Source of the DNA: Bdellovibrionota bacterium
Lineage (GTDB): Bacteria; Bdellovibrionota_G; JALEGL01; DATDPG01
Reading direction: 5' to 3'
DNA length: 39,109 nucleotides
Assembly: GCA_035292885.1 (NCBI GenBank)
Contig: DATDPG010000081.1
Span: 1 to 39,109, forward strand
A program made the translations under genes and the position numbers. Every line of letters starts with the position of its first letter. Position 1 is the first letter of the stretch. The notes beneath the pieces were generated by a model. That model did not search any database and was not told where the DNA came from. It worked only from the letters and a program-made list of their open reading frames with translations. Shown here piece by piece: positions 25,858 through 34,425 of this stretch.

Positions 25858-26248
25858 CGTGAGCCGGGCGATCGCCGCGGGAGCAATCCCGGGGAGGAAA
25901 GTCCGAGCACCGAAGAGCAGGATGCTGGGTAACGCCCAGGGCGGGCGACCGCCGGAAAGTGCAACAGAAAGAAAACCGCCGACGGCGGTCTGGGTTTCTC
26001 CGGAGGCGCAGACCGATCGGGCAAGGATGAAACGGGGAGGTAAGAGCTCCCCCACGAGAGCCGTGCAAGCGGCCGTGCGGTAAACCCCATCCGGTGCAAG
26101 ACCAAATAGAGTGACGTTACGAGAGCGGCTCGCTCCAGGTCACCGGGTAGGTCGCTCGAGTTTGCCAGCAATGGCAAGCCTAGAGGAATGATTGCCGCCC
26201 GACACCCGCCTAGGACGTCGGGTACAGAACTCGGCTTATAGGCTCACG
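25858..26248 (+). ncRNA. rnpB: RNase P RNA (bacterial type A)
   Basis: RNase P RNA is the catalytic subunit that trims tRNA 5' leaders. The ends pair as helix P1 (CGTGAGCC at 25858-25865 with GGCTCACG at 26241-26248). The universally conserved core is present: GAGGAAAGTCCG near 25897, CAACAGAAA near 25962, and ACAGAACTCGGCTTATAG before the 3' end (the P4 partner). The length of about 390 bases and the P6-P18-like insertions fit the ancestral type A. A promoter lies directly upstream and an intrinsic terminator directly downstream. Confidence 0.95.
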
Positions 26249-26253
26249 GAAAA

Positions 26254-26284
26254 GCCCCCGGACTTAACATCCGGGGGTTTTTTT
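26254..26284 (+). terminator. Intrinsic terminator of rnpB, probably bidirectional
   Basis: CCCCCGGA (26255-26262), loop CTTAACA and TCCGGGGG (26270-26277) form a perfect 8-bp GC stem followed by seven T. On the minus strand the same stem is followed by a short T-run, so it may also end the convergent Cys-rich gene that stops at 26295. Confidence 0.93.
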
Positions 26285-26294
26285 ATTTTGGGTT

Positions 26295-26657
26295 TTAGGG
26301 GTTTTTCGGCCCTTCTTTTTTCTTGGCCTCTTCCTCGAGTTCCTTTTTGGCTTTTTTCACCGGATCCTCGGTCATGCACGTCTTCCCGTTCCAAAAATAT
26401 CCGCAAGTTTTGCATCGAGATTCTTCCGATGTGGTCGAGCACGTGTTGTTCTCATCGGCGAATGAAGTGCAGGCGGTGAAGCCGCGGTCCGTCCTCTTCC
26501 CCTTCGAGCATTCACTTGGCGACATCACGCTGGCAGAGGTGTCCACGCCTTTGTTCACGACCTTGGCCATGACGCAGCAAACGTCCGCCTGCGCCCAGGC
26601 GTGGGAAGAAGAAAACAACACGACAAAGGATGACCATAAAATCCATCGATAAATCAT
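26295..26657 (-). CDS. Small secreted cysteine-rich protein of unknown function
   Basis: The 120-residue product has a clear Sec signal peptide (MIYRWILWSSFVVLFSSSHAWA-QAD, cleavage near residue 22). The mature part contains eight cysteines, including an adjacent pair (ADVCCVM), spaced as for a small disulfide-bonded domain, and ends in a charged, Lys/Glu-rich helix (DPVKKAKKELEEEAKKKEGPKNP). No family is recognised. It converges on rnpB and appears to share its terminator; the epimerase gene diverges upstream. Confidence 0.7.
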   Translation of the reverse strand: MIYRWILWSSFVVLFSSSHAWAQADVCCVMAKVVNKGVDTSASVMSPSECSKGKRTDRGFTACTSFADENNTCSTTSEESRCKTCGYFWNGKTCMTEDPVKKAKKELEEEAKKKEGPKNP

Positions 26658-26751
26658 GACGGAATCGTAGCAGCAGTCATTTCTTCAGGCAACGGTCGTT
26701 CCGTCCGTCCTTGTTGAGGCTGGCGGCGAGAATGGTAGGATGGCTCCCTTC

Positions 26752-27699
26752 ATGAGTCGTTATCTGGTGACCGGCGGTGCGGGATTTATCGGCTCGCACA
26801 TTGTCGAAACGCTCGCCCGCAAAGGGCACGACGTGATCGTCCTGGACGATCTTTCGACAGGCAAGAAGGAAAACGTCTCCTTTGGCTCGGATCTGGCGGA
26901 TCGAGTCCGTCTTATTGAAGGGAGCGTGTCCGATCCGAGGGCGGCCGCGCATGCGGCTCAAGGTGTGGATGTGGTTTTTCATGAGGCGGCCTTGGGATCG
27001 GTACCCAAATCCGTGGCCGATCCAATGAGATCGCATGAAGCCAATATTACCGGCACACTCACGATGTTGATTGCGGCTCGAGACGCGAAGGTAAAGCGCT
27101 TCGTGAACGCCGCATCTTCTTCCGCGTACGGGGACACGCCGGAGCTTCCCAAACGAGAAACGATGCCGCCAAATCCTTTCTCGCCCTATGCCGCGACGAA
27201 ACTGGCGCAGGAACAATATTGCCGCGCGTTCTCCGTGTCGTATGGGATGGAAACGATTTCGCTTCGATATTTCAATGTATACGGTGCTCGGCAGGATCCA
27301 CGCTCCGAATATGCGGCCGTGATCCCGCGATTCTTTCAAGCCTATTTGAAAGGGGATTCGCCGGCCATCTATGGAGACGGCGAGCAGACGCGAGATTTCA
27401 CCTATGTGGCCGACGTGGTGCGGGCGAATCTGCTTGCCGCCGAAATCCAAGGGGCGAAGGGAGAAATCGTAAATATTGCCGGAGGGAAGGCGATTTCAAT
27501 CAATGAGCTTGCCTCAATGATCGGGGCGTTGGTCGGCGGCAAACAAAAACCCAAACACGAGGCCGCTCGTCCGGGCGATATCAAACATTCCCTGGCCGAT
27601 GTCCGCTTCTCCAAAGAACTTCTCGGCTGGCAACCGACGACATCTCTCGACGCGGGTCTGCGTCTTGCCTACCCCTGGTACCGCGCGCATATAAAATAG
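26752..27699 (+). CDS. NAD-dependent sugar-nucleotide epimerase/dehydratase
   Basis: This is an extended short-chain dehydrogenase of 315 residues. The Rossmann motif TGGAGFIGSHI is at residues 7-17, NAASSSAYGDT provides the catalytic Ser/Thr region, and the Tyr-X3-Lys pair lies in SPYAATKLAQEQY. Blocks such as RYFNVYGARQDP and DGEQTRDFTYVADVV are typical of UDP-glucose or UDP-N-acetylglucosamine 4-epimerases (WbpP/GalE-like), which supply sugars for surface polysaccharides. The exact substrate cannot be read from the sequence. Start 26752 gives the family N-terminus (MSRYLVTGG); ATG 26740 is possible. No other polysaccharide gene is adjacent. Confidence 0.9.
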   Translation: MSRYLVTGGAGFIGSHIVETLARKGHDVIVLDDLSTGKKENVSFGSDLADRVRLIEGSVSDPRAAAHAAQGVDVVFHEAALGSVPKSVADPMRSHEANITGTLTMLIAARDAKVKRFVNAASSSAYGDTPELPKRETMPPNPFSPYAATKLAQEQYCRAFSVSYGMETISLRYFNVYGARQDPRSEYAAVIPRFFQAYLKGDSPAIYGDGEQTRDFTYVADVVRANLLAAEIQGAKGEIVNIAGGKAISINELASMIGALVGGKQKPKHEAARPGDIKHSLADVRFSKELLGWQPTTSLDAGLRLAYPWYRAHIK

Positions 27700-27748
27700 G
27701 GCGCGAAATCCCTTGGGTTCCGGGAAGGTTTCTGTAACGATCGCTGGA

Positions 27749-29002
27749 CTATGTTCCGGCGGAATAGTCGGTCGAATAGGCCTGTTGCTCTTTGGTGAGC
27801 CGATCGATCTGGATGCCCATGGTTTCCAGTTTCAGACGTGCGATCTCCTCGTCTTGCTCCTTCGGCAACACATAGACCTTTTTTTCCATCTTCTTGCCTT
27901 CACGCGCAAGATGAAGCAGAGCGAGAAATTGATTCGCGAACGACATGTCCATGACTTCCGACGGATGTCCCTCGGCGGCGACGAGATTGACGAGGCGCCC
28001 TTTGGCGAGAACGTAAATTCGCCGGCCGTTGCGCAATTTGTATTCTTCGTTGTGCGGTCGAATTTCCGTCACGCTCGCTGACAACGCCTGGAGGTCGTTC
28101 AGATTCAGCTCGCAGTCGTAATGGCCGGTGTTGCAAATGACCGCGCCGTCTTTCAGCTTTTCAAAGTGCGGTTTGATCATCACGTCTTTCATGCCGGTGG
28201 CCGTGATGAAAATATCGCCGATCGGAGCGGCTTCCGCCATCGTCATCACGCGATGGCCCTCGAGCGTGGCTCGAAGGGCCGCGATCGGGTTGATCTCGGT
28301 GATAATGGTGTTGGCACCCAGACCCTTCGCGCGCAGCGCGACGCCGCGGCCGCAGTGACCGTACCCGCCGACGACGAAATTCTTTCCGGCAACTAGGATG
28401 CCCGTCGCCCGCAAAATACCGTCCAGAGAGGATTGGCCCGTGCCGTACACATTGTCGAAATCCCACTTGGTTTCCGCATCGTTCACGGCATAAATCGGGT
28501 ACTTCAAAACGCCGTCGTTGGCCATGGCGCGCAATCGATGCACACCGGTCGTCGTTTCTTCCGTTCCGCCGATGATGTCCTTCGCTCGCTCCGGATGTTT
28601 GTTGTGCACCGTGAAAATAAGGTCGGCGCCGTCGTCGAGCGTAAGGTTCGGCTTGAATTCGAGCGTTCGGTCGATGCAGGCGTAGAAGTCATCTTTGCTG
28701 AGACCATACCAGGCAAAGATCGGCACGCCGTCCGCGGCCAGGGCCGCTGCGACGTCGTCTTGTGTGGAAAGAGGATTGCACCCGGACCAAGAAACTTCGG
28801 CTCCGGCGGCCAGCAACGTTCGGATGAGCACGGCGGTTTCGCGCGTGACATGCAGGCAGCCGGCGATTCGAAATCCTTTAAACGGCTTGGGGGTCGAGTA
28901 TCGGTCTCTCAGCGCCATGAGAACCGGCATTCGGCTTTCCGCCCAGGCGATCTTTTTGTGTCCTTGGGGTGCGAGCTGTAAATCCGCAACTTTGTGGGCC
29001 AT
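27749..29002 (-). CDS. ahcY: S-adenosylhomocysteine hydrolase
   Basis: AhcY splits S-adenosylhomocysteine, the by-product of methylation, into homocysteine and adenosine with bound NAD. The 417-residue protein has ADLQLAPQGHKKIAWAESRMPVL at the N-terminus, HVTRETAVLIRTLLAAGAEVSW, the NAD-binding motif GYGHCGRGVALRAKGLGA, and the end block PKEQDEEIARLKLETMGIQIDRLT. The length and Gly-rich motif match the shorter form lacking the insertion of the longest homologues. It is the last gene of the minus-strand porin-fabG-ahcY operon, with GGAG before the ATG. With metK in the window it closes the methyl cycle. Confidence 0.97.
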   Translation of the reverse strand: MAHKVADLQLAPQGHKKIAWAESRMPVLMALRDRYSTPKPFKGFRIAGCLHVTRETAVLIRTLLAAGAEVSWSGCNPLSTQDDVAAALAADGVPIFAWYGLSKDDFYACIDRTLEFKPNLTLDDGADLIFTVHNKHPERAKDIIGGTEETTTGVHRLRAMANDGVLKYPIYAVNDAETKWDFDNVYGTGQSSLDGILRATGILVAGKNFVVGGYGHCGRGVALRAKGLGANTIITEINPIAALRATLEGHRVMTMAEAAPIGDIFITATGMKDVMIKPHFEKLKDGAVICNTGHYDCELNLNDLQALSASVTEIRPHNEEYKLRNGRRIYVLAKGRLVNLVAAEGHPSEVMDMSFANQFLALLHLAREGKKMEKKVYVLPKEQDEEIARLKLETMGIQIDRLTKEQQAYSTDYSAGT

Positions 29003-29014
29003 GAAATCTTCTCC

Positions 29015-29755
29015 TTACATTTGAAAGCCGCCGTTAATCCCGATGACCTCGCCTTGGATATAGCTGGAGTCGTCGCTGGCCAGGAAATGGACCAGCTGAG
29101 CGACGTCCGACGGCTCGCCGGCTCGAGCGAGAGGGATCTTGGCGATCATTTTCTCGCGGATCTCCGGTGGGATCGTGGCCGTCATATCGGTGCTGATAAA
29201 CCCCGGCGCAACGGCATTCACGTTGATGTTGTGTTTCGCAAGTTCCAGCGCCCAGGTTTTGGTCATGCCCACGACGCCGGCTTTTGCCGCGCTGTAATTT
29301 GACTGGCCGAAGTTCCCGCGCCAAGCCGAAGACGAGATATTCACGATTTTGCCGTACTTCTTTTCCACCATCACTCTTGCACAAGCCTGACCGCAAAGGA
29401 ACACGCCCTTGAGATTCACCGCAATGACGGCGTCGAAATTCTCCTCCGTCATTTTGAGCAGCGTCTGGTCCCTCACGATTCCGGCGTTGTTGACCAAGAT
29501 GTCGATCGTCCCAAAACGTCTTACGGTTTCATCGACCATCCGCAGTACTTCTTGCGGCTTGGAGATATTGGCTGTCACGGTGATGCCCTCGGCACCCCGT
29601 TTCTGAATATTTCCGAGCGTCGTTTTCAGATTGGGTTCGTCCAGGTCGACCAAGGCCAGCCTGGCTCCGTCTTCCGAAAACCTCTCGGCGATGGCCCGGC
29701 CGATCCCCCGGCCGGCGCCTGTAATAACTGCAACTTTTCCTTTTATTGGGGTCAT
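29015..29755 (-). CDS. Short-chain dehydrogenase, FabG/PhaB type
   Basis: This 246-residue classical SDR reduces a 3-oxoacyl thioester with NADPH. The cofactor motif TGAGRGIG is at residues 12-19, NNAG at 89-92, catalytic Ser near 142, and Tyr154/Lys158 in YSAAKAG. The C-terminus ASDDSSYIQGEVIGINGGFQM is characteristic of FabG (3-oxoacyl-ACP reductase) and PhaB (acetoacetyl-CoA reductase). The genome's main fabG would be expected beside acpP or fabD, so this may be a second copy. It lies 12 bases upstream of ahcY and downstream of a porin gene, an unusual trio. Confidence 0.92.
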   Translation of the reverse strand: MTPIKGKVAVITGAGRGIGRAIAERFSEDGARLALVDLDEPNLKTTLGNIQKRGAEGITVTANISKPQEVLRMVDETVRRFGTIDILVNNAGIVRDQTLLKMTEENFDAVIAVNLKGVFLCGQACARVMVEKKYGKIVNISSSAWRGNFGQSNYSAAKAGVVGMTKTWALELAKHNINVNAVAPGFISTDMTATIPPEIREKMIAKIPLARAGEPSDVAQLVHFLASDDSSYIQGEVIGINGGFQM

Positions 29756-29763
29756 AACGGCTC

Positions 29764-30957
29764 CTAAATCGTCAGTTGAAACATGAGGTCAATAAAATGA
29801 TCGTTGATTTGGTTGCCCGGGGCGGTTTCTTGGCCTTTCCACGTATACTGGAGCTGAGCTTTGTAACGGTGGTCGCCCGAGAAGTAAAGATTTGACGCGG
29901 CCGCGGCTTCCAGAACGAGATCGTCCAAGACCCCCAAGTCCGGATCCAGCCATCCGAAACGGGTTGCCAGTTCCCATTTGTTCGGCATGAGAAAAATCCC
30001 CGGTTGTATGTAAAAGCCATACGAATTAACGTCCCGCCCGACCGACCTGTTCAGCCATCGGTAGAAGAATTCACCTTGAATTGATTTGCCCGCCGATTTC
30101 CAAACGACTTCTCCTTGTGCGCTGTAGACAGGGGCGTCGGGGTCGTCGACGATACCATCCCCCCCGAAGTCGACATCCCGGCCGTCGTCATAAACAAATC
30201 CCGAAGCGAACTCGAGCTTGTGGCCTTCCGTCATTTCGACGTCTCCCTCGGAATATCCAGCACTGCCCCAAGGCATCAGCATGATGCGGGCAAGGTAAAG
30301 ATGGCCCTTTGCACCTCCGGAGGCGTCGTTCGAAACATTCGGATTGGATGTTGAAAACGCTGCCGGTTCCAAGGTGCTCCCGCCGTTAAAAATGCCGAAC
30401 GTATAGCTGAACGTGTCCTTGTCGCCGTTAAGCGTCACTCCCCGGTCTCTGCCGAGTGAAAAGAAACGCGCGGGGATCGAGCGATCCACAAATTCAAAGT
30501 TGCCGGAGTACGTCATCCACTGGCGTCCGAACGGTGTCTTGAACTGACCGAGCTTCAGACTCGTCGAATCCCATATCAGACGGACAAAAAAATCTTCCAG
30601 CCGAAAACCGCCGTCTTCCGATTCCGGCGCAGGGCCCGTTTCAAACAGGCGTGTGTTCGATGCGGAGCCCGCCTGAATGTAATACTGAACGGCCGGCCCA
30701 AAGGCGTTGCCGCCGAGATAAAGTTTGGCGTGAGCGAGATCGAAGGAGCTGAAATTATCGGACGTGTCGAGGAGGCCGTACGTGTAACCGAAGTTCAAAC
30801 GTCCTCCGATCTTGATGGAGAAACGGTTGTCGGTGGTGGAGATATAAAATCCGTCGCGATACCCTACACGGACATTCGGGATGTCTTCGGCCGACCAGGC
30901 GAATGAGCAAATTGTTGAGCAAAAGAAGACAATGAGGAAATCGGTGAGTCGCCGCAT
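29764..30957 (-). CDS. Outer-membrane porin, OprO/OprP (phosphate-selective) type
   Basis: The 397-residue product has a signal peptide (hydrophobic residues about 6-20, cleavage after FAWSA) and then the OprO/OprP porin pattern: DGFYISTTDNRFSIKIGGRLNFGYTY, LDTSDNFSSFDLAHAKLYLGGNAFGPAVQYYIQAG, and LKLGQFKTPFGRQWMTYSGNFEFVDRS. The alternating beta strands continue to a final strand (FIDLMFQLTI). Family members form trimeric 16-strand barrels, some selective for phosphate or polyphosphate; selectivity here is not predictable. ATG 30957 is chosen over TTG 30963. It heads the minus-strand operon with fabG and ahcY and diverges from a small barrel gene across only 35 bases. Confidence 0.9.
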   Translation of the reverse strand: MRRLTDFLIVFFCSTICSFAWSAEDIPNVRVGYRDGFYISTTDNRFSIKIGGRLNFGYTYGLLDTSDNFSSFDLAHAKLYLGGNAFGPAVQYYIQAGSASNTRLFETGPAPESEDGGFRLEDFFVRLIWDSTSLKLGQFKTPFGRQWMTYSGNFEFVDRSIPARFFSLGRDRGVTLNGDKDTFSYTFGIFNGGSTLEPAAFSTSNPNVSNDASGGAKGHLYLARIMLMPWGSAGYSEGDVEMTEGHKLEFASGFVYDDGRDVDFGGDGIVDDPDAPVYSAQGEVVWKSAGKSIQGEFFYRWLNRSVGRDVNSYGFYIQPGIFLMPNKWELATRFGWLDPDLGVLDDLVLEAAAASNLYFSGDHRYKAQLQYTWKGQETAPGNQINDHFIDLMFQLTI

Positions 30958-30970
30958 AGACAACGTTCGG

Positions 30971-30999
30971 TGCTTACGTTAGAGGTGAGGGGATGTCAA
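30971..30999 (-). promoter_or_regulatory. Possible promoter of the porin-fabG-ahcY operon
   Basis: On the minus strand a perfect TTGACA (30999-30994) is followed after 17 bases by a poor -10, TAAGCA (30976-30971). The -35 overlaps the first codons of the divergent gene, so the two genes may share a regulatory region despite a 35-base gap. Confidence 0.3.
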
Positions 31000-31559
31000 A
31001 CCGCCATGCTCGTTCCTGCGCGTGGACTTGGGTGTCCCCGTCGGGCCACCCAAATGTATTTCTGATTCATTTGGTTTTTGGTTTAATATTTTTTTCACTC
31101 TTTTCCCCAAGTGTTTTGCGGGCGCAAGATCGAGCGGGATCGGTAGGCGTGTCGATCATGGCGCCGGTGGAAGTCGATCCGAATTCCGGGACGAGAGGCC
31201 TCATTTACGGAATTGATATTGGGGCCTCCTTTGCCGATCAATGGGCGGGGGTCATTTCTTGGGATTTCGGCGTCAAGACCACCGAACGGATTGGATTTGG
31301 CGTGGGAATGCAATATTTTTTCACCGAACGACGGGAACTCAAGCCCTATGCTTCGTCGAGGTTTCTCTATGTCCTGGATCCGGAGAACGCGGTCGGTTGG
31401 CGGTTTAATGTGGGCGTGGAATGGGATCTTGTCCGCATGACGAAACAAAATAACCTACGACTGTACGCGGAGTCGGGCGCGTCCCAAATTTTTCCGGACG
31501 TCACGCCGACGACCTGGTTCGTCGAAATGATCCGAGCCGGCTTAGCTTGGAACTTCTAG
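30993..31559 (+). CDS. Small outer-membrane beta-barrel-like protein
   Basis: This 188-residue protein has an unusually long N-terminal signal (hydrophobic core at about residues 22-39, cleavage after VLRAQ or nearby). The mature part alternates strands with turns: GSVGVSIMAPVEV, GLIYGIDIGASFADQWAGVISWDFGVKTTERIGFGVGMQYFF, GWRFNVGVEWDLV and RAGLAWNF with terminal Phe, the usual signal for the BAM machine. About eight strands fit an OmpA/OmpX-size barrel. No named family is recognised. It has a good AGGTGAGGGG ribosome binding site, diverges from the porin gene and converges on polA. Confidence 0.75.
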   Translation: MSNRHARSCAWTWVSPSGHPNVFLIHLVFGLIFFSLFSPSVLRAQDRAGSVGVSIMAPVEVDPNSGTRGLIYGIDIGASFADQWAGVISWDFGVKTTERIGFGVGMQYFFTERRELKPYASSRFLYVLDPENAVGWRFNVGVEWDLVRMTKQNNLRLYAESGASQIFPDVTPTTWFVEMIRAGLAWNF

Positions 31560-31569
31560 AGTCCGTCTG

Positions 31570-34257
31570 TTAGTGCGCTTCGGCCCAATTCGCGCCGGCG
31601 CCTACGTCTACCACGATCGGCACGCACAGCTCGATCGCCCGTTCCATCGCCTCTTTGACCATGGCCGTAACGGACTGCAATTCGTCCTCCGGAGATTCAA
31701 AGACCAACTCGTCGTGCACCTGAAGGAGCATCCGGGTCCTGAACTTTTTCCGTTCCAGAGTTCGTGCAATTCGAACCATGGCGACTTTGATGAGATCGGC
31801 GGCGCTTCCTTGGATGGGGGTGTTGACGGCGATCCGCTCGGCGTTGGACACCAGTCGCGGATTGTTGCTGGAGATTTCCGGAATGTTGCGTCTTCTTCCC
31901 AGGAGAGTGGTGACATAGCCTTTTTTCCGGGCATCCTCCATCATGGAGTCGAGAAACGATTTAACATTTCGATACTTCGCGAAATACGCCTCGATGAAAG
32001 CCTTGGCCTCGTCCATGGAAATGCCGGTTTCTCGAGCCAAACGCTGAGGGCCCATCCCATAAATAATGCCGAAATTGATGGCCTTCGCCCGTCCGCGAAG
32101 CTCGGAAGTCACCTGATCGGCGGGCACGCAAAAGACCAGGGCGGCGGTTCGCCGGTGAATGTCCTCATTGCGCTTGAACGTCTCAATGAGAGTTTTATCT
32201 CCCGAAAGATGAGCGAGGATGCGAAGCTCGATCTGAGAGTAATCGGCGGAGAGCAATTTCCAGCCATTTTCGCCGGGAATGAACGCCTTCCGAATTTCCT
32301 TTCCGAGGTCGGTTCGGATCGGAATGTTTTGTAGGTTCGGATCCGAACTCGAAAGGCGCCCCGTGGCCGTGACGGTTTGGTTGAATGACGTGTGAATTCG
32401 GCCTGTTTTTGGATGAACGAGCAACGGAAGGTTTTCGGTATAGGTCGACTGCAGTTTGGACAGGTTCCGGTATTCCAGAAGGAGGGCCACGATCGGATGT
32501 CCGGCATACGTTTCGAGCGTATCTTGGTCCGTCGCGTATCCGGTTTTGGTTTTTTTGATTCGCTTGATCCCGACGGTCTCTTGGATTTTCAGTCTTTCGA
32601 AGAGAAGCGGACCGAGCTGTTTTGGGGAATTGATATTAAACGTCTCCCCGGCCATGGCGTAAATTTTTTCCGTAAGCTCCGTTAAACGCCCGGCGATCTT
32701 TTTGGATAACGTCTTTAGAAGGGTCACATCGACGGCCACGCCGGTGCGCTCCATATCTCCGAGGACGGCCGCCAGAGGGAGTTCTACGTCCTCGTAGAGT
32801 CGAACAAGATCTTGGGATTGAAGTCGCGGGTAGAATTTTTCGTGCAAACGCCAGGTGACGTCGGCGTCTTCGCAGGCATAGTGGGAAAGCCGGTCCAGAT
32901 CGACCTCGGCCATGGAGATCTGCCGGCTCCCTTTTCCGATCAGCTCTTGCGTTCGGATCTTCTCGATTCCGAGATGTTTCAGCGCCAGCGCGTCCAAACC
33001 GTGCTCGCCGCCGGGGTCCAGGAGATAGGACTCCAGCATGGTGTCGAAGGCGATCCCTCGCAGGCGCACGCCCGCGTTTTTGAGGACGGTGCGGTCGTAC
33101 TTGATGTTCTGGCCGCCTTTGGGGCTCCGTTCGTCCTCCAGGATCGGCCGGAGCGTTTCGAGAATTTCGCCGCGGCTCAGTTCATTCGAGTGGAGAGGGA
33201 CAAAGTAAGCCGATTTTGTTTGAAACGAGAACGAAAGGCCGATCGGCTCGGCGTCCGCGGGATGCAGGCCGGTCGTTTCGGTATCCACGGCGAACGACCG
33301 GGCCTTTTTCAAATCTTCGATGAATTGGAGGAACTTCGCTCTTGTGTTGATCAGAATATATTTTTCTTTCGAAGTGTCTGTCCGCTCGCCGCCGTGGCCC
33401 GCCAGCGTGCCGATCAGGGAATGAAAATCGAGTTCGTCATAGAGAGCTTGAAGCCGCGGCACGTCGAATCCGTTTGGGCGGAGTTCTTCCACGCCGAGAG
33501 GAACCGGGACATCCGTGTGAATCGTTACAAGGCGTTTGCTCAGTTCGGCCAGGGCGCGGTGTTCTTTCAGTGTCGTTTGTAACGAAGCGGGTTCGACTTC
33601 GTCGACGTGTCGGTACAGGTTTTCAAGGGACCCGAATTGTTGAACCAATTTGGAGGCCGTTTTTTCACCGACACCCGGGACGCCAGGGACGTTGTCGGAA
33701 CTGTCACCCATTAAGGCGAGGAGATCGGTGACGTGCCGATCCGGAATCCCCCATTTCTTTTGGGCGGCTCCCTCATCGAGAATCTCGCTCTCTTCGCCTT
33801 TCTTCGTTTGGTAAAGGTGGGTTCGCGGGCCCAAGAGTTGATAGAAATCCTTGTCCCCGCTGACCATGAATGTGTCGATCTCTTTTGTTTCCGCTCTTCG
33901 GACAAGCGTGCCGATGATGTCATCCGCTTCGAACGTCGGGACCGCGATGAACGGAATCCGCATCGCCTCGGAAATTTTCCGAATGTAGGGGATCTGGTCG
34001 GCCATTTCATCCGGCATCTTCTCGCGCGTCGCTTTGTAATCGGGGAACTCATGGTGGCGAAACGTCTTTTCCGGCGAATCGAAAATCACCGCCATGAGAT
34101 CGGGGCGCTCTTTCTCGAGAAGACGAAGGAGCGTCGTCGTAAAACCGAAAAGAGCGCCCGTATGGAGACCCTTCCGGTTCATCAAGGGGCGGGCGGAAAA
34201 AGCGAAATGGCTTCGATACGCCAGTGCCGCCCCGTCGATGAGAAAGAGTCTAATCAT
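31570..34257 (-). CDS. polA: DNA polymerase I
   Basis: PolA fills gaps and removes RNA primers during replication and repair. The 895-residue protein has all three domains. The 5' nuclease (about 1-290) includes FEADDIIGTLVRRAE, SGDKDFYQLL and LMGDSSDNVPGVPGVGEKTASKLV. The 3'-5' exonuclease (about 310-490) retains DTETTGLHP, GQNIKYDRTVL and YACEDADVTWRLHE, so proofreading is probably active. The polymerase domain has motif A DYSQIELRILAHLSGD, motif B RAKAINFGIIYG (with Phe) and motif C LLQVHDELVFE. The gene is monocistronic on the minus strand, convergent with a barrel gene and divergent from the FecR-like gene. Confidence 0.98.
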   Translation of the reverse strand: MIRLFLIDGAALAYRSHFAFSARPLMNRKGLHTGALFGFTTTLLRLLEKERPDLMAVIFDSPEKTFRHHEFPDYKATREKMPDEMADQIPYIRKISEAMRIPFIAVPTFEADDIIGTLVRRAETKEIDTFMVSGDKDFYQLLGPRTHLYQTKKGEESEILDEGAAQKKWGIPDRHVTDLLALMGDSSDNVPGVPGVGEKTASKLVQQFGSLENLYRHVDEVEPASLQTTLKEHRALAELSKRLVTIHTDVPVPLGVEELRPNGFDVPRLQALYDELDFHSLIGTLAGHGGERTDTSKEKYILINTRAKFLQFIEDLKKARSFAVDTETTGLHPADAEPIGLSFSFQTKSAYFVPLHSNELSRGEILETLRPILEDERSPKGGQNIKYDRTVLKNAGVRLRGIAFDTMLESYLLDPGGEHGLDALALKHLGIEKIRTQELIGKGSRQISMAEVDLDRLSHYACEDADVTWRLHEKFYPRLQSQDLVRLYEDVELPLAAVLGDMERTGVAVDVTLLKTLSKKIAGRLTELTEKIYAMAGETFNINSPKQLGPLLFERLKIQETVGIKRIKKTKTGYATDQDTLETYAGHPIVALLLEYRNLSKLQSTYTENLPLLVHPKTGRIHTSFNQTVTATGRLSSSDPNLQNIPIRTDLGKEIRKAFIPGENGWKLLSADYSQIELRILAHLSGDKTLIETFKRNEDIHRRTAALVFCVPADQVTSELRGRAKAINFGIIYGMGPQRLARETGISMDEAKAFIEAYFAKYRNVKSFLDSMMEDARKKGYVTTLLGRRRNIPEISSNNPRLVSNAERIAVNTPIQGSAADLIKVAMVRIARTLERKKFRTRMLLQVHDELVFESPEDELQSVTAMVKEAMERAIELCVPIVVDVGAGANWAEAH

Positions 34258-34318
34258 TTCAATTTCTTACCACGACCCTCGCAAGCCTACAAAGCCGGCG
34301 GATCAAACAGGGTGGATC

Positions 34319-34347
34319 TTGACCCAGATCAGGAAAACATTTAATAT
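34319..34347 (+). promoter_or_regulatory. Sigma-70 promoter of the FecR/lipoprotein operon
   Basis: TTGACC (34319-34324) and TAATAT (34342-34347) are 17 bases apart; TATAAT overlaps at 34345-34350 with 20-base spacing. The leader of about 70 bases before ATG 34426 contains a GC-rich segment of uncertain structure. Confidence 0.6.
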
Positions 34348-34425
34348 AATCGAGTAGTTAGATAGCGACACCCGCGGCGACAACCGCCTCGCGAACAAGG
34401 GGTCGCAAATGTTCTCAATACATTG

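Noticed and set aside
32812-33582. 256-codon plus-strand frame opposite polA
   Set aside because: Antisense to the polymerase I exonuclease domain with no recognisable motif.
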